In this document: one piece after another, positions 35,137 through 43,730 of the stretch
Layout: every line of letters starts with the position of its first letter
Position numbering within the stretch: the first letter of the stretch is position 1
Source of the DNA: JAAYCI01 sp031549285
Lineage (GTDB): Bacteria; Bacillota; Clostridia; Oscillospirales; Ruminococcaceae
DNA length: 64,000 nucleotides
Direction: 5' to 3'
Assembly: GCA_031549285.1 (NCBI GenBank)
Contig: JAVBPZ010000007.1
Span: forward strand, 62,001-126,000
Notes under the pieces: generated by a model
What the model was told of the DNA's origin: nothing
Databases searched by the model: none
Seen by the model: only the letters and a program-made list of their open reading frames with translations
Position numbers and translations under genes: made by a program

Positions 35137-37518
35137 ATGGAACAAAAGTATCTCGACAATTTAGAATTATATAAAATAGTGGCGATGGCAGCCGAGCGCG
35201 CGGTGTGTCCCGAGGCAAAAGACCGCCTGCTGGCGGAGCAGCCCCAAACCGGCGCGGAGGACGTACGCCTGCTGCTGCGCCAAACAGACACGCTGGCCCA
35301 GCGGTTGCTGGTGGCAGGTAACCCGCGTATTTCCGGCTGCGCCGAGGCGGACAAAGCGGTCAGCCGTGCGGAAAAAGGCGGCATACTGTCTATGGGGGAA
35401 CTGCTGTTGGCGGCGCGGGCACTGCGGAATTTTTCTGTGCTGAACAGCTGGTTTTTTGTGGAGGAAGAACGGGCGCCCACTGCGGTGGACGATTTATTTT
35501 TTGTCATTACACCACAGCCCGCACTGGAAAAAGCCATCACCGAGGCAATACTGTCCGAGACAGAAATGGCGGACACCGCCAGTGACGAATTATATTCCCT
35601 GCGGCGGAAAATTCGCCAGGCAGAGAATGCCATCCGCGACAAACTGGACGCAGTAGTGAAAAACCCAAACACAGCAAAATACCTGCAGGAAACGCTGGTT
35701 TCCATACGGAATGGGCGGTTTGTGGTGCCGGTTAAGGCGGAGCACCGCAATGAAATTGGCGGCGTCATCCACGACGTTTCCTCCAGCGGCGGCACCCTGT
35801 TTGTGGAGCCCAGCGCGGTGGTGGAGGCAAACGCGAAAATTTTGCAATTGCGCAGCCAGGAACAGCAGGAGATAGAGCGGATATTGGCTGATTTCACGGC
35901 GCAGGTGGCGGATATCGCGCCATTTTTTGCCCCGGCGTACGACGCCATGCTGGAAATAGATAAACGCCTGGCAAAGGCGGAGCTGGGCCTTGCGCAGCGG
36001 GGAACCCTGCCGCAGGTGAACGACGCCATGGCTTTTTCGCTGGACCGGGCGCGCCACCCGCTGCTGAACAAGGACACGGTGGTGCCGGTGGACATCCGCC
36101 TGGGGGATGAATACGACACCATGGTCATCACCGGGCCGAACACCGGCGGCAAAACCGTCACCTTAAAAACCGCCGGTTTGCTGTGCGCCATGGCGCAGAT
36201 GGGGTATTTGATCCCCGCGGCGGAAACCTCCAGCGTGTGCGTGTTCCGGGAGTTTCTGGTGGACATAGGCGATGAACAAAGCATTGAGCAAAGCCTGTCC
36301 ACCTTTTCGGGGCACATAAAAAACATCACCGGTATACTACAGCTGGCTGGGCCGAAAAGCCTGGTGCTGCTGGATGAGCTGGGCGCCGGTACCGACCCGG
36401 CAGAGGGCGCCGCGCTGGCGGTTGCCATCATAGAACAGCTGCGGGCCAGCGGCGCGCGCATCATGGCTACCACCCACTATGCCGAACTGAAAATGTTTGC
36501 GCTGGATACGCCCGGCGTGCAAAACGCCGGCAGCGAGTTCAACGTGGAAACACTGAAGCCGACCTACCGCCTGATTGTGGGGGTGCCGGGCCGCAGCAAC
36601 GCGTTTTTAATCGGTGAAAAGCTGGGTATTCCGGAAGAAGTGATAGAAAGCGCCCGTCTGCATATGACCGGGGAGCAGCGCCGCTTCGAAACGGTGCTGG
36701 GCCAGCTGGAGGATGCCCGCCGTGCGCTGAAAGAGCAGGAGGCGGAAACAGAAAACCTGCGGTATGTGGCAACCCACCAGCTGGAGGAAGCGGAAAAGAA
36801 GCGGGACGCGCTGGTGCGCCAGGGCGAGGACGAACTGGCCGAGGCGCGCCGCAAGGCAAAAGCATTGGCGGACGATGTACAGCAAAGCGCCTTTACACTA
36901 ATGGATGAGATGCGCCGGATGGAAAAAGACGCCCGGGTGTCTGCGGCGCAAAAAGCCCAGCGCGCGCGGGAAATTGCCCGCAAGGAAGCGGAACAGCTGG
37001 CAAAACGCGCCCAGGACGGTCAGGTGACGGTACCCCGGGTGTTTGTACCGCTGGACAGCGTGCAGGCCGGGCAGGAGGTGTACCTGCCGGAGATGGAAAA
37101 AACCGGCACTGTGGTGGCCCCGGCGGACAAAGCCGGCATGGTGGAGGTGCGCATCGGCGCTATAAAAACAAAGCTGCCGTTGCGGGAGCTGTCCGCCATA
37201 CCGCGCAAGGACACACAGAAAAAGCCTGCCCACGCCGCGGGCGGCGCGGCGGCAAAACCGGCCGGCCCCCGCAGCCCGGACGTGGAAATAAACCTGCTGG
37301 GCAAAACGGTGGACGAGGCGCTGCTGGAAACCGACCAATTTCTGGACAATGCCATCATGTCCGGGTTTTCCACGGTATACATCATTCACGGGCGGGGCAC
37401 CGGCGCGCTGCGCAAAGCCATTGGCCAGCACCTGCGCCGCAACAAAAGCGTGAAAAGCTTTCGCCTGGGCCGCTATGGCGAGGGGGAGGACGGTGTGACG
37501 GTGGTGGAGTTGGCTTGA
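35137..37518 (+). CDS. mutS2: MutS2 with Smr nuclease domain
   Basis: MutS2 is a MutS relative without mismatch-binding domains. In Bacillus it acts on collided ribosomes, and elsewhere it suppresses recombination. The 793-residue protein has lever and clamp regions, Walker A GPNTGGKTVTL (about 334-344), DELGAGTDPAEGAALA, a long coiled coil (about 515-635), and a C-terminal Smr domain (about 715-793) with VEINLLGKTVDEA and HGRGTGALRKAI. It is therefore clearly distinct from the mutS at 9896. The start follows GCTAGGAGCATACA. Confidence 0.97.
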   Translation: MEQKYLDNLELYKIVAMAAERAVCPEAKDRLLAEQPQTGAEDVRLLLRQTDTLAQRLLVAGNPRISGCAEADKAVSRAEKGGILSMGELLLAARALRNFSVLNSWFFVEEERAPTAVDDLFFVITPQPALEKAITEAILSETEMADTASDELYSLRRKIRQAENAIRDKLDAVVKNPNTAKYLQETLVSIRNGRFVVPVKAEHRNEIGGVIHDVSSSGGTLFVEPSAVVEANAKILQLRSQEQQEIERILADFTAQVADIAPFFAPAYDAMLEIDKRLAKAELGLAQRGTLPQVNDAMAFSLDRARHPLLNKDTVVPVDIRLGDEYDTMVITGPNTGGKTVTLKTAGLLCAMAQMGYLIPAAETSSVCVFREFLVDIGDEQSIEQSLSTFSGHIKNITGILQLAGPKSLVLLDELGAGTDPAEGAALAVAIIEQLRASGARIMATTHYAELKMFALDTPGVQNAGSEFNVETLKPTYRLIVGVPGRSNAFLIGEKLGIPEEVIESARLHMTGEQRRFETVLGQLEDARRALKEQEAETENLRYVATHQLEEAEKKRDALVRQGEDELAEARRKAKALADDVQQSAFTLMDEMRRMEKDARVSAAQKAQRAREIARKEAEQLAKRAQDGQVTVPRVFVPLDSVQAGQEVYLPEMEKTGTVVAPADKAGMVEVRIGAIKTKLPLRELSAIPRKDTQKKPAHAAGGAAAKPAGPRSPDVEINLLGKTVDEALLETDQFLDNAIMSGFSTVYIIHGRGTGALRKAIGQHLRRNKSVKSFRLGRYGEGEDGVTVVELA

Positions 37519-37678
37519 GCTGGCATGGTTCCATTTCGTTTTTCTTTAGTTTGCACAAGCCAGGCAGAGTTCTCCGGCCCCGAGAGCCATTTTTGACGAG
37601 TTCGAGCCCTTATGCCTTAAATCAACAAAAGCCAGCAACTTATATTTTTCTGTTGCAGCGGCACAGAGCACAAAGATA

Positions 37679-37704
37679 CCGCCCCGGAAATGTATCCGGG
37701 GCGG
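37679..37704. terminator. Hairpin between convergent mutS2 and HAD genes
   Basis: CCGCCCCGGA (37679-37688) and TCCGGGGCGG (37695-37704) form a perfect ten-base stem with a six-base loop. T-tracts on both sides are short, but the position between convergent genes fits a bidirectional terminator. Confidence 0.65.
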
Positions 37705-37722
37705 CGCGTTTCCACATTGCTA

Positions 37723-38334
37723 TTAATAAATCTCTATCCCATAGGTAATCAACATCTTGCAAAAGTTCTTCACGTTTTTAAACTGGATACCGGTAATGCC
37801 GGCCTGGAATGCCATGCCGGCGTTTTCCTTTTTGTCGTCGGTGAATATGGTTTCCTGCGGAACCAGGTTGCATTTTTTAAGGAACGCTTGGTAAATGGCC
37901 AGGTCGGGCTTGGTTGCGCCTATTTCATAGGACGCGATGCCCCCGTCGAACAGCTTCCAAAAATCCCGCTGGGACAGCATCTCAAAAATTTCCCGGGATA
38001 CATTGGACAGGTAATACAGCTCAAATCCCTTTTTCTTTAATAGGCGCATCATGGTGACGGTGGCTTTGCGGGTTTGCAGCATTTCGGTCCATTCGTCCAT
38101 CACCGCCTGCATTTCAAACGCAAGGTCCAGTTCTTTCCCACGCTGCAGGAAAATCTTCTGCGCCTCGGCCCAGGTCATTTCCCCACGGTCCAGCATCTGC
38201 CATTCTTCGCTGCCAAATACGGCGTTAAACAGTTCGTTTTCCACTCGTGAGGAAAAAAACTTGTCCACCAAAAAATCTTTCGGGCTATAGTCAATGACCA
38301 CGCCGCCCAGATCAAACACAATATTTTTGTACAT
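37723..38334 (-). CDS. HAD-superfamily hydrolase (subfamily IA)
   Basis: The 203-residue protein has motif I FDLGGVVIDY near the N-terminus, a small helical cap, motif II YYLSNVSRE, motif III KPDLAIY with the conserved Lys, and motif IV FTDDKKENAG. Subfamily IA variant 3 members dephosphorylate small phosphoesters, and the substrate is unknown. The ATG at 38334 is chosen because AGGAG lies about ten bases upstream and the residues upstream in frame do not match the family. It has its own minus-strand promoter. Confidence 0.9.
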   Translation of the reverse strand: MYKNIVFDLGGVVIDYSPKDFLVDKFFSSRVENELFNAVFGSEEWQMLDRGEMTWAEAQKIFLQRGKELDLAFEMQAVMDEWTEMLQTRKATVTMMRLLKKKGFELYYLSNVSREIFEMLSQRDFWKLFDGGIASYEIGATKPDLAIYQAFLKKCNLVPQETIFTDDKKENAGMAFQAGITGIQFKNVKNFCKMLITYGIEIY

Positions 38335-38415
38335 AGGTTGTTTTCGCTCCTGCATTTGTATTGCGGCCCCGGCCCGGTGGGCTTTGCGCCGGTTCACGGC
38401 CGAACCTTATTCTCC

Positions 38416-38444
38416 ATTATACACATTTTCACCGGGTTTGGAAA
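38416..38444 (-). promoter_or_regulatory. Promoter of the HAD hydrolase gene
   Basis: On the minus strand TTTCCA (38444-38439) and TATAAT (38421-38416) are separated by 17 bases, about 80 bases before the start codon. Confidence 0.65.
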
Positions 38445-38502
38445 CCGACCATGAAAAAGACAGTGGCTATGTAAATAGTGTGTTAACTCTCTGTTGGCGG
38501 GC

Positions 38503-38531
38503 TTGCTCTCAGCCGCCCAAAAAGATATAAT
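38503..38531 (+). promoter_or_regulatory. Promoter of the LTA-synthase-like gene
   Basis: TTGCTC (38503-38508), a 17-base spacer and TATAAT (38526-38531) lie about 50 bases before the start codon at 38583. It diverges from the HAD promoter, the two -10 elements being about 105 bases apart. Confidence 0.7.
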
Positions 38532-38582
38532 TATTTGTTGTAGCGAACGCAAACGACGAAAAGAGGATGAATAGAACCCACC

Positions 38583-40652
38583 ATGATACAGGATGAAGCA
38601 ATAAAGAGAACCGGCAAAACCGGGCGGCTGGATGCCCTGCCGCCGGAACCGGTAAAAACAGCACCGGCCACACCTGTGCAGAAAAAAACAACGGAAGAGC
38701 CGCAGAATGTGGAAGCAAACCGTGCCGCCCCCGCGAAAAAAAACGCCCGGGCTGTGTTAGATGCTTTCCGCGCCAGCCTGGCCGCAAACATTTTGTTCAG
38801 TTTGCTGGTTCCGTTTATCACGCTGCTAACCACCGAATGGATTGCCCGGGGGACGCTGGCGATAAACAACCAGGGGAACGGTTTCGTTCAGGCGTTTTTC
38901 CTGCATTTTTTCAGTTTCTTTTTTGCGTGGCTGCTGCTGGTCATGCTGTATGTTTTCATCAGCCAGCTTTCCGGTTTGCATGCCCTGGCCACCGTGGTGG
39001 TGGGCCTGCTGGGGAACATACCCGCGGTGGTGACCTATTACAAGCTTACCATGCGAGGAGAGCCGTTCCTGCCGTGGGATTTAAGCCAGATTGATGATTT
39101 AATGAGCGTGAAAGGCAGTGTTACCCTGGTCATTCAGCCGTCCATGATCATTACGCTGGTGCTGTTTGTGCTGCTGGCGGTGTTGGCGGCGTTTGTGCGC
39201 ACCCCGCGCAAAGAGGACGGTAAACGGGATATCAAGTCCCGGATGATTTTGTCCGCGACCTCGCTGGCCTGTGTGTTTCTGCTGCTGTTTGGCATTTTCC
39301 TCAGCCCGGCGGGCTCGTCCGGCATTGGCATCAGCCAGGACATGTGGATGCAGGATCGCTATTATCGCACCAACGGTGTAATTACCGGCTTTTTAACCAA
39401 CCTGCAGATGTTGCGCATCACCCAGCCGGAGGAGTACAGCGACGCGGCCGCCCACCTGTTGTACGACCAGGCGGACCAGGCGTATACCGGCCCGGGCTAT
39501 GTGGCTGGGGCCGCCGGCGCCGGGCTATACACCGCCGCGCAGCAACCGGATATTATTTACCTTATGGGCGAAAGCTTTTGGGATGTCACCACCCTGCCGG
39601 GCATTACCTATGACCAGGACCTGCTGCCAAACCTGACCCGCCTGAAGGAAGAGGCGGCCTTTGGCTGGGGCTATTCCCCCAGCTTTGGCGGCGGCACCTG
39701 CGACGTGGAGTTCGAGGCGCTGACAGGGTTTTCCATGGAACATCTGCCGGCGGGCAGCAAACCGTTCCAGCAGTATGTCACCGACGACATGTTTTCCCTG
39801 CCGCAGTATTTAAAGAGCCAGGGCTATGGTACCGTGGCCATCCACGGGTATAAGGGATACTGCTGGAGCCGCGAAACAGCTTATCCGCGCCTGGGTATAG
39901 ATGAGTTCATTTCCTCGGAGGATTTTGTACATCCTTCGCGCCGCCGCGGGTTTATTTCCGACGACGCCATGGTGGACAGAATCATTGAGGAGTACGAAAC
40001 CTACACCGCGGACGGCACACCAGCGTTCATTCACGCGGTCAGCATGCAAAACCACACCACCTACAGCCGGGACCGCTACCCCGCCGATGAACTGGTCCGG
40101 GTGACAGAACACCCTGCCGGCCTGCCGGATTCCACCATTGGCCAGCTGGAAGACTGCGCCACCGGCATCCGCGAGATGGACGCCGCCGTGGGCCGCCTGA
40201 CTGACTACCTGCGCACTACCGACCGGCCCACCATTTTGGTGTTTTGGGGGGACCATTTGAACCCCATGTCGGATGGATATACCCTGTTCGAAAAAACAGG
40301 TTTCATCGAGGAAGGCGAAACTGCCAGCCCCAACCTTCATAAGGTACCGCTGCTTATCTGGAGCAATTACTCCAGCCGGAAGGTAGACCTGGGGGTGCTG
40401 GCCACCTATAATATTTCGCCGGTGATGATGGATCTATATGACCTGGATATGCCGGTGATGTTCCAGTTTTTGTCCGAGCAGCTGGGCATCCTGCGTGGCC
40501 GCAGCCGCGGTGTCACGGTGCAGCCGGACGGTTCGTTTAGCTATGACATGACCGAGGCGCAGCAGACAGCGTTTAACAACCACGGCATATTACAGTACAA
40601 TTATATGTTTGGGGACGACGTGCTGGAAAGTTACCTGCCAAATACCGCATGA
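38583..40652 (+). CDS. LTA-synthase-family sulfatase (membrane phosphoglycerol transferase-like)
   Basis: The 689-residue protein has a polar 55-residue cytoplasmic start, about five transmembrane helices (60-260), and a large extracellular alkaline-phosphatase/sulfatase domain (about 310-640). The presumed Thr nucleophile is T372 in GGGTCDVEFE, and metal ligands include the Glu in MGESFW and FWGDHLNP (H558). LtaS-type enzymes build polyglycerolphosphate or transfer phosphoglycerol to envelope polymers; which one applies here is unknown. No typical LtaS partner genes adjoin it. The start ATG has only a distant AGAGGATG, so the initiation site is less certain. It has its own promoter. Confidence 0.85.
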   Translation: MIQDEAIKRTGKTGRLDALPPEPVKTAPATPVQKKTTEEPQNVEANRAAPAKKNARAVLDAFRASLAANILFSLLVPFITLLTTEWIARGTLAINNQGNGFVQAFFLHFFSFFFAWLLLVMLYVFISQLSGLHALATVVVGLLGNIPAVVTYYKLTMRGEPFLPWDLSQIDDLMSVKGSVTLVIQPSMIITLVLFVLLAVLAAFVRTPRKEDGKRDIKSRMILSATSLACVFLLLFGIFLSPAGSSGIGISQDMWMQDRYYRTNGVITGFLTNLQMLRITQPEEYSDAAAHLLYDQADQAYTGPGYVAGAAGAGLYTAAQQPDIIYLMGESFWDVTTLPGITYDQDLLPNLTRLKEEAAFGWGYSPSFGGGTCDVEFEALTGFSMEHLPAGSKPFQQYVTDDMFSLPQYLKSQGYGTVAIHGYKGYCWSRETAYPRLGIDEFISSEDFVHPSRRRGFISDDAMVDRIIEEYETYTADGTPAFIHAVSMQNHTTYSRDRYPADELVRVTEHPAGLPDSTIGQLEDCATGIREMDAAVGRLTDYLRTTDRPTILVFWGDHLNPMSDGYTLFEKTGFIEEGETASPNLHKVPLLIWSNYSSRKVDLGVLATYNISPVMMDLYDLDMPVMFQFLSEQLGILRGRSRGVTVQPDGSFSYDMTEAQQTAFNNHGILQYNYMFGDDVLESYLPNTA

Positions 40653-40765
40653 GGGCAGGCGGACGGACGAAGGAGCAAGCGCCCCCATGTGTCGGTATCG
40701 CCCTGCCGGGAAAAACAACGCGAAAACAACACCCAAACGAAACCCCGCCAATATAGGAGAAAAAT

Positions 40766-42607
40766 GTGGACAAACAGCTGAAAGCCATTCTGGCCCGGGT
40801 GCAAAAACCCGGGCGTTACACCGGCGGCGAACCAGGCAGCGTGTACAAAGACTCTGCCGAAACCCGCCTGCGGTTTGCATTTTGCTTCCCGGATACCTAC
40901 GAGGTGGGCATGTCCTATCTTGGCATGAAGATACTGTACGAGCGGCTGAACGCGATGGACGGCGTGTGGTGCGAGCGGGCGTTCATGCCGTGGGTGGATA
41001 TGGCTGACGAACTAAAAAAAGAAGGCTATCCGCTGTATGCACTGGAAAGCAAGGACCCATTAAACGTGTTCGATATCGTGGGTTTCACCCTGCAGTATGA
41101 GCTCTCTTACACCAATATTCTGGCCATGCTGGACCTGGCCGGGATCCCGCTGTATGCCGCCCAGCGACAGGAAACCTTCCCGCTGGTGGTGGCGGGCGGC
41201 CCCTGTGTGTGCAACGCGGAACCGGTGGCGGATTTTTTTGACGCGCTGTTTTTGGGCGAAGGGGAGGAACAGCTGCCGGCGGTGTGCCGCCTGGCCCAGC
41301 AGGCAAAAGCGGAGAGCTGGCCCAAAACAAAGCTCTTGCGGGAACTGGCGCGGATAGAGGGCGTGTATGTCCCGTCACTGTATACCGTCAGCTACCTGCC
41401 GGACGGCCGGGTAGAGGCCATTCGGGCGCAGGATGACGCGCCGCAGCCGGTGCGCAAAGCGCTGCTGAAGGATTTTGCCACCTTTCCGCCGCCGGAGGAT
41501 TTCGTGGTACCGATGGTGGGCGCCGTGCATGACCGCGCCCAGATGGAGGTGCTGCGCGGCTGTGTGCGTGGCTGCCGGTTTTGCCAGGCGGGCTTTTTAT
41601 ACCGGCCCATGCGCCAGCGCGACGCCCGCTTTTTAAGCGACGCGGCCCAGCGCCTGTGCGCGGCCACCGGGTACGAGGAAATCAGCCTGACCAGCCTGTC
41701 CACCAGCGACCACAGCCAGCTGGAGCCGCTCCTGGACGACATGCTGGCCTGGGCCACGCCGCGGTACGTGAACCTGTCGCTGCCCAGCCTGCGGGTGGAT
41801 AACTTTTCCGCCAGTTTGGTGGAGAAAACCACGCGTGTGCGAAAAAGCGGGCTTACCTTCGCGCCGGAGGCCGGGACCCAGCGCCTGCGGGACGTCATCA
41901 ACAAAAACGTGACCGATGCAGAAATAGACCGCACCTGTACCCTGGCGTTCGACGCGGGCTACACGGCGGTGAAGCTGTATTTTATGATGGGCCTGCCCAG
42001 CGAAACCATGGAAGACATTGAGGAAATTGCCGCCACCGCCCAGCGCGTGGTGGACCTGTACTATGCCCGACCGCACAAAACCAAGGGCCAGGGTGTGAAG
42101 GTATCCATCAGCGTGGCGTGCTTTGTGCCCAAACCCATGACCCCATTCCAGTACTGCCCACAGGACCCGGAGGAACTGCTGGCGGAAAAGCAGCGCTACC
42201 TGCTGTCCTGCATTAAAACTAAAAAAATATCGGTAAGCTATCACGACAAGCGCATCAGCTTTTTAGAGGCGGTGTTCGCAAAAGGGGACCGGCGCCTGGC
42301 GCAGGTGATAGAAAAAGCGTACCGTGCCGGCTGCCGTTTCGACGGCTGGGACGACCAGTTTTTGTATGACGTATGGCTGAAAACCTTTGCGGACTGCGGC
42401 ATCGACCCGCATTTTTATGCGAACCGTGCCATCGGCTTTGAGGAAGTGACCCCCTGGAGCCATCTGGAGTACGGCGTGCAGGAAGCTTTCCTGCGCGCGG
42501 AATACCAAAAGGCGATGCAGGCGGCCACCACGCCGCCCTGCAACAAAGCCTGCTCTGGTTGTGGTGCCAATACGCTGCTGGGAGGTGCTTGCTTTGCGTA
42601 CCATTAG
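40766..42607 (+). CDS. Radical SAM protein, TIGR03960-like
   Basis: The 613-residue protein has an N-terminal B12-binding-like region, then a radical SAM core with CxxxCxxC (C266, C270, C273 in CVRGCRFC), followed by FAPEAGTQRLRDVINKN, and a Cys-rich C-terminus (CNKACSGCGAN). It belongs to the B12-binding-domain/radical-SAM family whose gene nearly always precedes a DUF2344 gene, as here. The substrate is unknown. In many genomes the pair lies near ribosomal protein or RNase E/G genes, which suggests RNA or ribosome modification (inference). The GTG start has AGGAGAAAA upstream. Confidence 0.88.
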   Translation: MDKQLKAILARVQKPGRYTGGEPGSVYKDSAETRLRFAFCFPDTYEVGMSYLGMKILYERLNAMDGVWCERAFMPWVDMADELKKEGYPLYALESKDPLNVFDIVGFTLQYELSYTNILAMLDLAGIPLYAAQRQETFPLVVAGGPCVCNAEPVADFFDALFLGEGEEQLPAVCRLAQQAKAESWPKTKLLRELARIEGVYVPSLYTVSYLPDGRVEAIRAQDDAPQPVRKALLKDFATFPPPEDFVVPMVGAVHDRAQMEVLRGCVRGCRFCQAGFLYRPMRQRDARFLSDAAQRLCAATGYEEISLTSLSTSDHSQLEPLLDDMLAWATPRYVNLSLPSLRVDNFSASLVEKTTRVRKSGLTFAPEAGTQRLRDVINKNVTDAEIDRTCTLAFDAGYTAVKLYFMMGLPSETMEDIEEIAATAQRVVDLYYARPHKTKGQGVKVSISVACFVPKPMTPFQYCPQDPEELLAEKQRYLLSCIKTKKISVSYHDKRISFLEAVFAKGDRRLAQVIEKAYRAGCRFDGWDDQFLYDVWLKTFADCGIDPHFYANRAIGFEEVTPWSHLEYGVQEAFLRAEYQKAMQAATTPPCNKACSGCGANTLLGGACFAYH

Positions 42608-43247
42608 GCTTTTTTTCACCAAAACCGGCGAGGCGGCGTATATCTCGCACCTGGATTTGCAGCGCGTGATGGCGCGGGCCCTGCGGCGCAGCGGCGTTCC
42701 GGTATGGTATTCGCAAGGGTTCAATCCGCACATCTACCTCAGCTTTGCGCTGCCGCTGCCGCTGGCACAGGAGAGCGTGGTGGAGATGGTGGACTTTAAA
42801 ACCGAAGTGGAAGACGAGGATTTCGGGCGGTATATCCAGCCGCTGAACGCCGCCTTGCCCCGGGGCATAGTGGCGCAGCGCATGGCGCCGCCGGTGGCTG
42901 TGGCCGGCAAGATTGCGGCGGCGGAATATACCCTCACCTGGCCGCAGGAGGAACACGCGGCGCTGGCTGGCGCGGTGGACGCCTACAACCGGCTGGACAC
43001 AGCGCCGGTGCTGCGTAAAACCAAGCGCAGCGAGCAGACAGAGGATTTGAAGCTGTACCTGCCGGCGCTGCAGCTGGTACCGGCGGGGGAACCGTCCATA
43101 CAGGTGCGGCTGCCGGCCGGCAGCGAGAAAAACCTGAATTCCTTGCTGCTGGTGCAGTTTTTGGCGGGCCAGGGCGGCCCGGCACCGGCCGCGGCGCGCA
43201 TTCTGCGCACCGGGGTGTTCACGGCGGCGGGGGAAGCCTTCTGCTAG
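42594..43247 (+). CDS. DUF2344 / TIGR03936 radical-SAM-associated protein
   Basis: The 217-residue protein opens with RTIRLFFTKTGEAAYISHLD, followed by a segment with WYSQGFNPHIYLSFALPL, which is diagnostic of TIGR03936. Many lineages have this domain fused to the upstream radical SAM protein; here it is separate but overlaps it by 14 bases. It starts at a TTG with GGAGGTG six bases upstream. Function is unknown and presumably shared with its partner. The C-terminal 30 residues are Gly/Ala/Pro-rich. Confidence 0.88.
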   Translation: MRTIRLFFTKTGEAAYISHLDLQRVMARALRRSGVPVWYSQGFNPHIYLSFALPLPLAQESVVEMVDFKTEVEDEDFGRYIQPLNAALPRGIVAQRMAPPVAVAGKIAAAEYTLTWPQEEHAALAGAVDAYNRLDTAPVLRKTKRSEQTEDLKLYLPALQLVPAGEPSIQVRLPAGSEKNLNSLLLVQFLAGQGGPAPAAARILRTGVFTAAGEAFC

Positions 43248-43328
43248 GGTATTTGCGCCAGATGTTCCGTTAAGGATAAACCCACATCACCATTTTCACA
43301 CAATCGCTGTGCGCAAGCGCCAAAACAC

Positions 43329-43356
43329 TTGCAATTTTCCCCAAACATGCTATAAT
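43329..43356 (+). promoter_or_regulatory. Promoter of the candidate antitoxin RNA
   Basis: TTGCAA (43329-43334), a 16-base spacer and a perfect TATAAT (43351-43356) predict a start near 43363. The terminator hairpin begins only about 42 bases later, so the product would be a short RNA. Confidence 0.7.
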
Positions 43357-43362
43357 GAAAAC

Positions 43363-43449
43363 ACAAAGAGGCACTGCCGACAGGCGGTCGCCCCCATTGA
43401 GATGAACGGTAACCGTTACCTTGCTAGGGGAGCGCGGTTACCGTTTTTT
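43363..43449 (+). ncRNA. Candidate antisense antitoxin RNA (about 87 nt)
   Basis: A strong promoter at 43329-43356 and a perfect terminator ending at 43449 delimit a short plus-strand RNA. It overlaps, in antisense, the last four codons and the whole predicted 3' untranslated part of the minus-strand peptide gene at 43438-43530. This convergent, 3'-overlapping geometry is that of type I antitoxins such as RatA of the TxpA system. Its 5' end contains AGAGGCACTGC, also present at the 5' end of the opposing transcript. It has no ORF with a ribosome-binding site. An alternative reading is that the hairpin simply terminates the upstream radical SAM operon. Confidence 0.6.
43405..43449 (+). terminator. 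Terminator of the candidate antitoxin RNA
   Basis: AACGGTAACCG (43405-43415) and CGGTTACCGTT (43435-43445) form a perfect 11-base stem with a 19-base loop and a six-T tract (43444-43449). The right arm overlaps the stop codon region of the minus-strand peptide gene. Confidence 0.88.
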
Positions 43450-43530
43450 GTCGCCACGAACATTTCTGCCCGAAATGGAGATGAAAAACACCAGCGCCAA
43501 AATGAGCGCCAACATCGTTAAATACTCCAT
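43438..43530 (-). CDS. Candidate 30-residue hydrophobic toxin (type I)
   Basis: The reading frame encodes 30 residues: MEYLTMLA, then a single hydrophobic helix (LILALVFFISIS), and a basic end (GRNVRGDKKR). That is the general form of small holin-like type I toxins (one membrane helix plus a charged Lys/Arg tail). GGGGGTG lies six bases before the ATG, but this site is the 3' arm of a CCCCC-GAAA-GGGGG hairpin (43539-43552), so the ribosome-binding site is likely hidden. Its promoter is the extended -10 at 43595-43603. The opposing antisense RNA covers its 3' end. Toxicity is inferred, and I cannot name a family with certainty. Confidence 0.65.
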   Translation of the reverse strand: MEYLTMLALILALVFFISISGRNVRGDKKR

Positions 43531-43594
43531 ACGCAACACCCCCTTTCGGGGGCCGGATTAACCGCCTGCCGCTTGTCGCAGTGCCTCTGCATTC

Positions 43595-43603
43595 AGTATA
43601 CCA
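43595..43603 (-). promoter_or_regulatory. Extended -10 promoter of the candidate toxin gene
   Basis: On the minus strand TGGTATACT is an extended -10 element with no clear -35. It predicts a start near 43588, giving a roughly 58-base leader that includes the inverted repeat and the hairpin hiding the Shine-Dalgarno site. Confidence 0.6.
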
Positions 43604-43701
43604 TATCCCCGGGCGGCGGGGAATTGTTCGGCGGCATTTTGCACAAAAGAAACCATTCCGGCGGCAGGATACACACTGCGGATATTTCACGCCCAAAGGT
43701 C

Positions 43702-43730
43702 TTGCCATACGGCAGGCTTTGTGCTATACT
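43702..43730 (+). promoter_or_regulatory. sigma-A promoter of rpsB-tsf
   Basis: TTGCCA (43702-43707), 17 bases, TATACT (43725-43730), preceded by TGC, so it is also an extended -10. It lies about 119 bases before rpsB. Confidence 0.8.

Larger units (their letters stand above)
43367..43588. repeat. 11-bp inverted repeats bounding the toxin-antitoxin cassette
   Basis: AGAGGCACTGC at 43367-43377 has an exact inverted copy at 43578-43588, and partial similarity continues inward (GACA and GGCGG blocks). Each copy sits just downstream of a -10 element, so both opposed transcripts begin with almost the same sequence. Confidence 0.8.
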
